From DAOUMF01 sp034411955 (GTDB lineage Bacteria > Chloroflexota > Dehalococcoidia > SM23-28-2 > RBG-16-64-32), in contig DAOUMF010000164.1 of assembly GCA_034411955.1 (NCBI GenBank), positions 1-18,046 of the forward strand: a DNA stretch of 18,046 nucleotides. The letters are read 5' to 3'. The notes beneath the pieces are model-generated. The model was not told the origin of the DNA, made no database searches, and saw only the letters and a list, made by a program, of their open reading frames with translations. This document shows positions 12,722 through 18,046 of the stretch, in pieces (position 1 is the stretch's first letter; each line of letters begins with the position of its first letter). Made by a program: the position numbers and the translations under genes.

Positions 12722-13810
12722 TCAAACGGAGCGCACGCCGAGCCACTGCGAGAGCTTGGGCCAGAGGCGGAACCAGGCGTTGAGGCCCGCCACCAGGCTG
12801 ACGTGCCCGCCCTTGAGAACGATGTCCTCCTTATCCTCAGAGCCGACGATGGTGGTCAAGGGGAGAGTGGAGGCGAAGGGGGCGATATGGTCATGCTCCG
12901 CCATGATGTGGAGCAGGGGGCAGGTGATGGCGGCGGTGTCCACCCTGCGCCCGCCGATGGTAAGGGTCCCCTTCATGAGCTTGTTCTGCCACAGCAGCTC
13001 CTTGATCATCTGCCGGTACGTCTCGCCGGGGAAGGGGGGCTGGTCATTGATCCAGCGGTAGAACAGACGGAAGTTCTTGACCCAGAGGTCGTTCCAGAGG
13101 TTCTCGCTGAGGCGTAGGTAGGAGAACCACCGCTCGACGGGGCGAAGCATCTCGAAGGAGCGGATGATGAGATCAGGTGGGATGTTGCCTAGTCTGTCCA
13201 CCAGGCGGTCGACGTCCAGCCAGCGGGGGTCGCTCCAGCGACGGAATAGGGGCATGCCCTCGAAGTCCACGGGCGTGGCCGCGCAGACGATGTTGGCCAC
13301 GGGAGCATCGTGGAAGATGCCGCTGAACATGAGGGTGAACAAGCCACCCATGCAGTAGCCTAAGAGGCTGACCTCCTCCTCACCGGTGACCTTCTGTACC
13401 TCCTCGATGTTGCGGGGGAGCGAGTCCACCACGTAGTACTCGAGGTCGAGGCGCTTGTCCTCGGGGCGGGGGACACCCCAGTCGACCATGAACACGTCGA
13501 ATCCCTCCCGCAGGAGATACTCGACGAGGCTCTGGCCGGGGGAGAGGTCGAGGATGTAGGGCTTGCTGATGAGGGACATGACGAGGACTACGGGTATGCG
13601 GTACACCTCGTCGGTGAGGGGACGGTAGTGGTAGAGGCGGAGCGTTCCCTTGGAGTAGATGACGTCCCTGGGGCTGGCGCCCACCGGTGGCGAATCACGG
13701 CTGAGGAGCATGCTCATTCCGCGCCGGACGCGGTCGACGTTACGGGTGACCACGAGGGCCTGAAGGATTTCCGTTAAGGGGCGTGTCTCAGAGGTGCGTG
13801 TCGTGTCCAT
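12722..13810 (-). CDS. phaC: Poly(3-hydroxyalkanoate) synthase, class III/IV-type PhaC
   Basis: PhaC polymerises (R)-3-hydroxyacyl-CoA into polyhydroxyalkanoate on the granule surface. The 362-aa length is that of class III/IV synthases. The lipase-like box GYCMGG carries Cys153 in place of Ser, with Asp307 (AEHDHIAP) and His336 (KGGHVSL) completing the triad. KPYILDLSPGQSLVEYLL, DVFMVDWGVP and the Trp-rich SDPRWLDVDRL, LWNDLWVKNFR segments are family hallmarks. I start it at the ATG at 13810 (MDTTRTSETRP). The open frame continues to 13963, but that part is Pro/Ser-rich and overlaps the upstream gene. It follows the PhaE/PhaR-like gene by 31 bp and needs such a subunit for activity, which supports the pairing. 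Confidence 0.92.
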   Translation of the reverse strand: MDTTRTSETRPLTEILQALVVTRNVDRVRRGMSMLLSRDSPPVGASPRDVIYSKGTLRLYHYRPLTDEVYRIPVVLVMSLISKPYILDLSPGQSLVEYLLREGFDVFMVDWGVPRPEDKRLDLEYYVVDSLPRNIEEVQKVTGEEEVSLLGYCMGGLFTLMFSGIFHDAPVANIVCAATPVDFEGMPLFRRWSDPRWLDVDRLVDRLGNIPPDLIIRSFEMLRPVERWFSYLRLSENLWNDLWVKNFRLFYRWINDQPPFPGETYRQMIKELLWQNKLMKGTLTIGGRRVDTAAITCPLLHIMAEHDHIAPFASTLPLTTIVGSEDKEDIVLKGGHVSLVAGLNAWFRLWPKLSQWLGVRSV

Positions 13811-13841
13811 CGCGACGCCTGCAGGGTACGACCAAACTGGC

Positions 13842-14237
13842 CTACTGGGCCAGGGAGGGCTGGCTCGGGGGCCGCCTCGTCCGCCTGGGGCGAAGCTGTG
13901 TGACGGCGGCGGGCTGGGCAGGATGGCCAACGGCCTCGGCGAGGGCGCGCAGAGAGGACTCAATTGAGGTCAGCCTCTCCTCGACGTTGCTGAGGCGCTC
14001 GCTGAGGTCGACGATATCGCTGCGGGTGGGCACGTTGACGGTGGAGAGGGAGCGCTCTATGTTGTGCGCCACCAGACGCTGGAAGGTGCCGTATATCTCC
14101 ATGTAGCCGCCGAGGAGGCGGCCGAAGGAGTCGGTGTCCATGACGTTGTTGAAGAAGGCGTTCCACTGGCGTTCGGTCTCTGTGAGCCAGCTCCGCCACA
14201 TTTGGGCGATGTCAGGGTGGTTGTCGCTGTCAGGCAT
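13842..14237 (-). CDS. PhaE/PhaR-like PHA synthase subunit
   Basis: This 131-aa helical protein starts MPDSDNHPDIAQMWRSWLTETERQWNAFF. It has a mid-region FGRLLGGYMEIYGTFQRLV and then VPTRSDIVDLSERLSNVEERL, followed by a coiled coil to about residue 101. The last part resembles the conserved C-terminal motif of class III PhaE ('PTR.E...L..R...LE'), and the position directly before phaC fits the obligatory partner subunit. It is much shorter than PhaE (about 360 aa) and nearer the class IV PhaR size, so the exact class is unclear. The tail is basic and Pro-rich. The ATG at 14237 has GGGAGGG just upstream and overlaps the end of the PadR gene by 8 bases. Confidence 0.75.
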   Translation of the reverse strand: MPDSDNHPDIAQMWRSWLTETERQWNAFFNNVMDTDSFGRLLGGYMEIYGTFQRLVAHNIERSLSTVNVPTRSDIVDLSERLSNVEERLTSIESSLRALAEAVGHPAQPAAVTQLRPRRTRRPPSQPSLAQ

Positions 14238-14703
14238 GGCGCCCTCCCTTTCGTGAGCGCTTGGGCTCCTGCTTTGCTGGTCGGTCGCCGCCACTCTTCC
14301 CCCCCTTGTGGAGATTTTCGTATGAGTTCAGGGCTGATTGCAAGATGTTCTGGTAGTGGGAAAGGACATCAAGCCAGAGATTGAGAAATGCCTCGCCGGC
14401 CCTGGTGAGGGAATACATGCGCCGGGCGGGTCCGGACTCCGAGGTGTCCCAGAAGGAGGAGACAAGGCCGGAGCGCTCAAGCTGGCGCAGGGTGCGGTAG
14501 ACGGTGGCTGAATCGAAGGCGGGCAGCCCGGCCTTGCTCAGCTCGCGCACTAGTTGATAGCCGTAGGCAGGCCAGTTGCGGAGGAAGGCGAGGAGGCTGG
14601 AGGCGAGGAGATCGCCGTGGAGGCGCGGCCGGCGGCGGCTATCGTCCGGCTGCTGGGTGGGGCTGTCGCGGCGGGGGCGGGAGCGTCGTCTTTCGGTGAC
14701 CAT
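14230..14703 (-). CDS. phaQ: PadR-family, PhaQ-like regulator of PHA genes
   Basis: The 157-aa protein has a basic N-terminus (1-27) and a PadR winged helix (about 30-107): LLASSLLAFLRNWPAYGYQL, SATVYRTLRQLERSGLV, then the wing WDTSESGPARRMYSLT. A helix with SHYQNILQSALNSYEN follows. The combination WDTS..GPA.RMYSLT plus HYQN is what I recall for PhaQ, the PHB-responsive repressor of Bacillus megaterium that controls phaQ and phaP. Here too it lies divergent to a phasin gene. It probably binds the palindrome between the two genes and is released when polymer appears; this is inference from the family. ATG at 14703, with a poor ribosome-binding site. The C-terminal tail is Lys/Arg-rich. It heads the operon with the PhaE-like gene, phaC and SDR. 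Confidence 0.85.
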   Translation of the reverse strand: MVTERRRSRPRRDSPTQQPDDSRRRPRLHGDLLASSLLAFLRNWPAYGYQLVRELSKAGLPAFDSATVYRTLRQLERSGLVSSFWDTSESGPARRMYSLTRAGEAFLNLWLDVLSHYQNILQSALNSYENLHKGGKSGGDRPAKQEPKRSRKGGRHA

Positions 14704-14746
14704 TAAGAAATCTTCGATATCGTGATTGGCCGTACCTGGTGCAGGG

Positions 14747-14776
14747 TTGACAGCGGTTTGCCGCTATGTGTATTCT
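14747..14776 (+). promoter_or_regulatory. Promoter of the phasin gene
   Basis: A perfect TTGACA (14747-14752) and TATTCT (14771-14776) with 18-bp spacing. A small inverted repeat GCGG-TTTG-CCGC (14753-14764) sits in the spacer. Start is predicted near 14783, giving a leader of about 30 nt that includes GGGAGG (14801-14806). The -10 overlaps that of the opposite promoter. Confidence 0.65.
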
Positions 14777-14785
14777 GCACTTAGC
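14763..14785. promoter_or_regulatory. Imperfect palindrome, candidate PhaQ/PadR operator
   Basis: GCTATGTG (14763-14770) and CACTTAGC (14778-14785) are complementary at 7 of 8 positions around a 7-bp centre (14771-14777). That centre is the -10 box of both divergent promoters. A dimeric winged-helix repressor bound here would block both genes. Assignment to the adjacent PadR protein is inferred. Confidence 0.55.
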
Positions 14786-14800
14786 AAGCTTGTTTGTCAA
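14772..14800 (-). promoter_or_regulatory. Promoter of the phaQ-phaC operon
   Basis: On the minus strand a perfect TTGACA (14800-14795) is followed after 17 bp by CAGAAT (14777-14772, 4 of 6). Transcription would start near 14765, with a leader of about 60 nt before the ATG at 14703. Confidence 0.5.
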
Positions 14801-14812
14801 GGGAGGTCGCCA

Positions 14813-15313
14813 ATGCCGCAGACGAGCAGTATCGACAAGTTCTTCAACGCCGTCGATGACGCCTATGACGTTATCCTGGACACGATAAAGGCCGGGACGG
14901 ACCGCGGCTACCGCGTGTCCAAGGGGCTCATCGAGCAGGCGGAGAAGGGTCAGCGCGAGGCGGTGGAGCTGGCTCACACCATCGTCAAGGCGCCCACGAA
15001 CCTGGGCAAGACCACCGGCGCGGTGGTGGAGACGCTCACCAAGACCCAGGGCCGCATCCTAGAGACATCCCGCCAGTGGCTGGACGAGGCGCTGGACACC
15101 CAGCAGGAGGGGCGGGAGGCGCTGCGCCGCTGGATAGACGCCAACCGTGAGGCCGGAGAAGCCGTAATCGAGGCGTCGCGAGGGGTATTCGGCAAGGCAC
15201 AGGAGCGTGCGCGCCAGGCGGTACGTCCCGCTCGCGACGGCAACAGGGCCAAGGCTGAGGGCGGGACGCGGCCTCGGCGGAAGGCACGAACCGAGGAGCC
15301 GAGGAGCGAATAG
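14813..15313 (+). CDS. phaP: Phasin-like PHA granule-associated protein
   Basis: The 166-aa product is almost wholly alpha-helical without membrane segments: SSIDKFFNAVDDAYDVILDTIKAGTDRGYRVSKGLIEQAEKGQREAVELAH, then long amphipathic helices with the Ala/Glu/Arg pattern of phasins to about residue 130. It ends in a basic Lys/Arg/Ala/Pro tail (RPRRKARTEE), as in phasins that also bind DNA (PhaF-like). Phasins coat PHA granules and control their number and size. I start it at the ATG at 14813, 6 nt after GGGAGG; a longer frame from 14726 would run across the promoter and is rejected. It is divergent from phaQ, with the phaC operon beyond. The phasin call rests on composition plus context, since phasin sequences are poorly conserved. 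Confidence 0.7.
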   Translation: MPQTSSIDKFFNAVDDAYDVILDTIKAGTDRGYRVSKGLIEQAEKGQREAVELAHTIVKAPTNLGKTTGAVVETLTKTQGRILETSRQWLDEALDTQQEGREALRRWIDANREAGEAVIEASRGVFGKAQERARQAVRPARDGNRAKAEGGTRPRRKARTEEPRSE

Positions 15314-15322
15314 ACCCGGCCG

Positions 15323-16135
15323 CTAGGCCGACCGGCTGTCGGCGACGTCCTGGGCCTCTTCCACGGTGGAAGCGAGGACGTTGGCCACGTGGCGGTAGAC
15401 GCGGGGGTTGAAGACCAGCCCCACATGGGTGCCCTGTACTTCGATATCGGTCTCAGGGTCGTCGTTAATACAGCAGCGCCAGTCGACCACTCCGTCCGCC
15501 TTGGTATAGATGGCGACGTGGGTTATGGAGCGCGGTAGCCGCCGGCGGAAGGACTTCAGAAAGTCGCAGGAGCAGAAGCCGCTGTAGCATTCGGGCTCTA
15601 CGTCCCGCTCAGAGAGGATGCGGCGCCTGATGACCTTGGCGGCGCCCAGGATCATGGGGTGGGCGCGGACGGCGTTGAGGGGCGCGGCCATGGTAAGCAG
15701 GGAGGCGACCAGGCGGGGGTGGCGGACGGCGATGCTGCGGGCGAGCGTTCCGCCGAGGCTGTGGCCGATGAGGTGGACCTTACGGCGGGTCTCCTGATAG
15801 GCGCTGTTCACCGTCTCCACTAACCTGCTGCTGAGGATGTCTGGGCACTCGGCGTTCCTGCCGATGCCGGACATGTAGGGCTGGTAGCCTATGCGCCGCA
15901 GCCAGGAGAACATGTCTCCCAGGTACTGGTCGGACCCGAGGAAGCCGGGGACAAGGACCACTGCACTGCCGTCACCATGGGGGACACCGTTGCCTCGATA
16001 GACACCGGAAGCCCTGAGCGAGAGCCAGTCGATGCCTACGAGAGCCTCTCGCCAAAGGGGAAGAGCCATCGCCCCGAACTCTTCCGGCTTAGGTGGGGAC
16101 CACCTGGCCAAGAACCACTCTCCCTTTTGAACCAT
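15323..16135 (-). CDS. Alpha/beta-hydrolase, lipase/esterase type
   Basis: The 270-aa protein has the oxyanion segment VVLVPGFLGSDQYL and the nucleophile elbow GHSLGG (124-129, Ser126). Asp214 (TKADGVVDW) and His237 (QGTHVGL) are likely acid and base. PGFLGS and the position of the elbow resemble PGAP1/lipase-class-2-like esterases. SGFCSCDF, WRCC and CEYSG-like regions add several Cys residues, perhaps disulfide or metal-linked. No clear signal peptide is seen, so it is probably cytoplasmic. It converges on the phasin gene with a 9-bp gap, so an intracellular PHA or neutral-lipid hydrolase is an attractive but unproven role. The start is at the ATG at 16135, whose ribosome-binding site is weak; a second ATG at 16069 is possible. 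A promoter flanked by an inverted repeat lies upstream. Confidence 0.8.
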   Translation of the reverse strand: MVQKGEWFLARWSPPKPEEFGAMALPLWREALVGIDWLSLRASGVYRGNGVPHGDGSAVVLVPGFLGSDQYLGDMFSWLRRIGYQPYMSGIGRNAECPDILSSRLVETVNSAYQETRRKVHLIGHSLGGTLARSIAVRHPRLVASLLTMAAPLNAVRAHPMILGAAKVIRRRILSERDVEPECYSGFCSCDFLKSFRRRLPRSITHVAIYTKADGVVDWRCCINDDPETDIEVQGTHVGLVFNPRVYRHVANVLASTVEEAQDVADSRSA

Positions 16136-16148
16136 AGATTCCGGTTAC

Positions 16149-16180
16149 ATGTGTTATGGCTCTCATTTATAGTAACACAT
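16149..16180. promoter_or_regulatory. Inverted repeat flanking the -10 of the hydrolase promoter
   Basis: ATGTGTTA (16149-16156) and TAACACAT (16173-16180) are a perfect 8-bp inverted repeat with a 16-bp spacer. The spacer contains the minus-strand -10 TATAAA (16171-16166). The geometry suits a dimeric repressor. The core ATGTGT also occurs in the phaP/phaQ palindrome. Confidence 0.5.
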
Positions 16181-16195
16181 TTCCTGTGAGAACAA
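16166..16195 (-). promoter_or_regulatory. Promoter of the lipase-like hydrolase gene
   Basis: TTGTTC (16195-16190) and TATAAA (16171-16166, 5 of 6) are separated by 18 bp on the minus strand. The start would lie near 16159, about 24 nt before the ATG at 16135. Confidence 0.5.
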
Positions 16196-16330
16196 CCACA
16201 TTTTTTTCGCCACACCTGTCGCCAACATGGCCGGATAGGGTATTATAGTGCCCAAGTAGCCCGCGGGGGAATACGGTTCAGTCATCGGTCATATCCGGCG
16301 TGAGAGCGTCGGACGTATTCGGGGGACCTC

Positions 16331-17830
16331 ATGGGGCAGGGTAAGCTCAGTCATCGGCTCAGTCCTCAGGACGGCGCCTTCCTGTTCGGCGACACGGAGG
16401 AGGCGCCTATGAACATTGGCTCCGTGGCCGTGTTCCAGAGCGAGATCCCCTACGAGCGCCTGGTGGAGAACCTCGATCAGAAGATGCACCTTAGCCCTCG
16501 CTACCGCCAGCGGGTGATAGCCGCCCCCCTGAACCTCCACTTCCCCACCTGGGAGTTCGATCCTGAGTTCGATATCCGCAATCACATCATCCCGGTGCGC
16601 CTGGAGCCGCCGGGGAGCGATGACCAGCTTTGCGAGCTCGCCGGGCGGGTGTTCCAGGGGAGGCTGAGCCGCGACAAGCCCCTGTGGGAGATACACCTGG
16701 TGCACGGCCTGGAAGGGGGCCGCAGCGCCCTGGTTTCCAAGGTGCACCACTGCCTGGTCGACGGAGTGGCCGGCATTGAGCTGCTGATGATGGTGCTCGA
16801 CGTTTCGCCGGATCCGCCACCACCGCCACCGCCCCCGGATCCGTATGAGCCGCCACCGATACCCGACACCGCCACCCGCTTCTTCGACGCCGTGTTTGAC
16901 CGTCTGGCCGACGGACTGAAGATGACGGCAGACGTCCAGAAGGCGCTTCTGGACACGGTGGACAATCCCGCTACCGCTCGCACCCTGCAGCGCGGCCTGG
17001 AAGTGGCCCTGCCGTACTTCGCGGTGCCGGGCCGGCGAGCCCCCTTTAACAGGGCCTTCTCCGGTGAGCGCAAGCTGGCGTGGAGCGAGTACGACTTCGC
17101 TGAGGTGCGGGCCATCCGCAAGGCATGCGGGGCAACGGTGAACGATGTCGTGCTGGCTGTGCTCGGGGGCGCGCTGAGCCGCTACTATGAGGCGCACGGC
17201 CAGACCACGGAAGGCGAGATAGCGCGGATCCTCACCCCGGTTAACGTGCGGCGTGAGGACGAACAGGGAGCCCTGGGCAACCGGATCTCCATGCTCCTGG
17301 TGGAGGTGCCGCTGGGCATGCGCAACCCCGTAGAGCGGCTCAACGCTATCCGCGAACGGACAGGGCGACTGAAAAGGGACCACGTTGCCGATGGCATCGG
17401 GATGGTGGCGGACACCCTGGGCGGCCTGCCGCCGATGCTGCAGGCGCTGTTCGGGGCGCTGCCCAAGCCGCCCAACACGGTGGCCAACATGGTCTGCACG
17501 AACGTTCCCGGCCCGATGATCCCTCTCTACTCGGTGGGCCACCGTCTGGAGTCCCACTATCCGCTGGTGCCGATCGCCTGGGAGATGGGCGTGGGCTGCG
17601 CCGTGACGAGCTACAACCAGAAGCTCTACTTCGGTCTGGTGGCGGATGCCCAGGCGACCCCGGATGTCGACCGTCTGGGGGACTTCCTAACCGAGTCCTA
17701 CGTGGAGTTGAGGGCAGCGGCTGGAGTGGCGCCCAGCGAGCTACCTGCGATCGCGGCGGAGGTGGGTGAGCGCCCGAAGAGACGGGCGGCGGCGGAGGTG
17801 GGTGAGCCTCTGGCTGCCGACGCTGGCTAG
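16331..17830 (+). CDS. Wax ester synthase/diacylglycerol acyltransferase (WS/DGAT)
   Basis: WS/DGAT enzymes transfer acyl groups from acyl-CoA to fatty alcohols or diacylglycerol, making wax esters or triacylglycerol at the inner membrane face. The 499-aa protein opens with LSPQDGAFLF and has PLWEIHLVHGLEGG. The catalytic HHxxxDG motif is HHCLVDG (139-145), and the conserved ATVNDVVLAVLGGALRRY-like segment, NVRREDEQGALGNRIS and CTNVPGPMIPLYSVGHRL follow in order, so the enzyme is complete. An eight-proline run (162-169) lies in the linker after the motif. The C-terminus carries a 12-residue duplication (see repeat). GGGGGA is 5-8 nt before the ATG at 16331. It is divergent from the lipase-like gene and convergent with the GNAT gene, sharing the bases CTAG at the two stops. 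No strong plus-strand promoter was found; TATTAT at 16241 lacks a good -35. Confidence 0.93.
   Translation: MGQGKLSHRLSPQDGAFLFGDTEEAPMNIGSVAVFQSEIPYERLVENLDQKMHLSPRYRQRVIAAPLNLHFPTWEFDPEFDIRNHIIPVRLEPPGSDDQLCELAGRVFQGRLSRDKPLWEIHLVHGLEGGRSALVSKVHHCLVDGVAGIELLMMVLDVSPDPPPPPPPPDPYEPPPIPDTATRFFDAVFDRLADGLKMTADVQKALLDTVDNPATARTLQRGLEVALPYFAVPGRRAPFNRAFSGERKLAWSEYDFAEVRAIRKACGATVNDVVLAVLGGALSRYYEAHGQTTEGEIARILTPVNVRREDEQGALGNRISMLLVEVPLGMRNPVERLNAIRERTGRLKRDHVADGIGMVADTLGGLPPMLQALFGALPKPPNTVANMVCTNVPGPMIPLYSVGHRLESHYPLVPIAWEMGVGCAVTSYNQKLYFGLVADAQATPDVDRLGDFLTESYVELRAAAGVAPSELPAIAAEVGERPKRRAAAEVGEPLAADAG
17753..17807 (+). repeat. 19-bp direct repeat in the WS/DGAT C-terminus
   Basis: The same 19 bases occur at 17753-17771 and 17789-17807, offset 36 bp (12 codons), so the repeat is in frame. 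It gives AAEVGE twice near the C-terminus (AAEVGERPKRRAAAEVGEPL). It looks like a recent slippage duplication in a disordered tail. Confidence 0.8.
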
Positions 17831-18046
17831 CGGCGGGGGCGCGTCTCGGCGGTGTTGCTGAAGCCGGTGACGTCGTAGGACATTATCAGTAGGTCGTGAG
17901 TGCGGCCGTCGCGGTCCATCGCGAAGTCTGCCAGCAAAGCCTCCGGCCGGAAGCCCAAGGCCTCTACCATGCCCCTGGCCCCGCGCTGATCGGTGGTCAT
18001 CCGCACCATCATCTTCTGCAGGCCCAGGTCTTTGGCGATGCTGAAC
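17827..18046 (-). CDS. GNAT-family N-acetyltransferase, C-terminal fragment
   Basis: Only the last 72 codons are in the window; the gene continues past the right edge. The visible part runs FSIAKDLGLQKMMVRMTTDQ, then GARGMVEALGFRPEALLADF and DRDGRTHDLLIMSYDV. This is the typical end of a GNAT fold: helix 3, the 'D...A....E.LGF..E' helix 4 region, and the final strand pair that closes around acetyl-CoA. The acetyl-acceptor cannot be told. The stop (TAG, 17829-17827) overlaps the WS/DGAT stop within the palindromic CTAG. The methionine at 18012 is internal, not a start. Confidence 0.75.
   Translation of the reverse strand, partial: FSIAKDLGLQKMMVRMTTDQRGARGMVEALGFRPEALLADFAMDRDGRTHDLLIMSYDVTGFSNTAETRPRR

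Noticed and set aside
13811..13963. 51-residue N-terminal extension of PhaC
   Set aside because: It is Pro/Ser-rich, overlaps the PhaE-like gene and is not part of known PhaC proteins. The ATG at 13810 gives the normal length.
15317..15330. CGGCC-GCTA-GGCCG hairpin between phasin and hydrolase stops
   Set aside because: The stem is only 5 bp with no T-tract on either strand, too weak to call a terminator.
16201..16207. Run of seven T that could mark a terminator
   Set aside because: The preceding TGTG/CACA stem is only 4 bp with an 8-bp loop, and no gene ends there; the run lies upstream of the lipase-like promoter.
16289..17557. Long (422-codon) minus-strand frame opposite the WS/DGAT gene
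   Set aside because: It is an antisense shadow rich in His/Arg/Gln with no domain; the plus strand encodes the complete WS/DGAT enzyme.
1..18046. CRISPR array, insertion sequence, prophage or toxin-antitoxin pair
   Set aside because: No regularly spaced repeats, transposase, integrase, terminal inverted repeats or phage-like genes were seen on either strand.

Overview
The window reads as ordinary chromosome of a high-GC bacterium. Coding density is high, GTG and TTG starts occur, and one tRNA-Val carries an encoded CCA end. The gene mix (split two-subunit methylmalonyl-CoA mutase with MeaB, DinB-fold and VOC proteins, a class III-like PHA synthase, a WS/DGAT acyltransferase) fits an environmental Chloroflexota (Dehalococcoidia-like) lineage best. 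That placement is inferred from gene content only; no rRNA or marker gene is present. No phage, transposon or CRISPR signal was seen.

Layout. (1) 1-2132: the N-terminal part of a CNNM/CorC-type membrane protein (minus), a proteasome-like Ntn-hydrolase with a predicted Ser nucleophile (plus), and a membrane-anchored DUF2726 protein (plus). (2) 2179-7630: a tightly packed minus-strand methylmalonyl-CoA operon. In transcription order it holds the mutase large subunit, two paralogous DinB/ClbS-like proteins, methylmalonyl-CoA epimerase, a second VOC protein lacking metal ligands, a third DinB/MDMPI-like protein, the B12-binding mutase subunit and the MeaB GTPase. A good sigma70-type promoter lies at 7601-7630 and a second possible one at 4042-4072. 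(3) 7680-9622: a cation-exchanger-like membrane protein and a Yip1-like membrane protein. (4) 9662-9840: a bidirectional terminator, tRNA-Val(UAC) and its promoter. (5) 9997-11307: an acidic-tailed unknown protein and a crotonase (minus). (6) 11471-16331: a small zinc-ribbon membrane protein (plus), then a polyhydroxyalkanoate (PHA) locus. Minus-strand PadR/PhaQ-type regulator, PhaE/PhaR-like subunit, PhaC synthase and an SDR lie divergent to a plus-strand phasin, followed by a minus-strand lipase-type hydrolase. (7) 16331-18046: a wax-ester/triacylglycerol synthase (plus) and the tail of a GNAT acetyltransferase (minus).

How it fits together. The mutase operon links propionyl-CoA/methylmalonyl-CoA to succinyl-CoA. 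The PHA and WS/DGAT genes put two carbon-storage systems within about 5 kb. The most distinctive regulatory feature is the 110-bp space between phaQ-like and phaP. There, two divergent promoters with perfect TTGACA boxes run into each other so that their -10 boxes overlap almost completely, and an imperfect 23-bp palindrome sits exactly over both. A second inverted repeat flanks the -10 box of the lipase-like gene.
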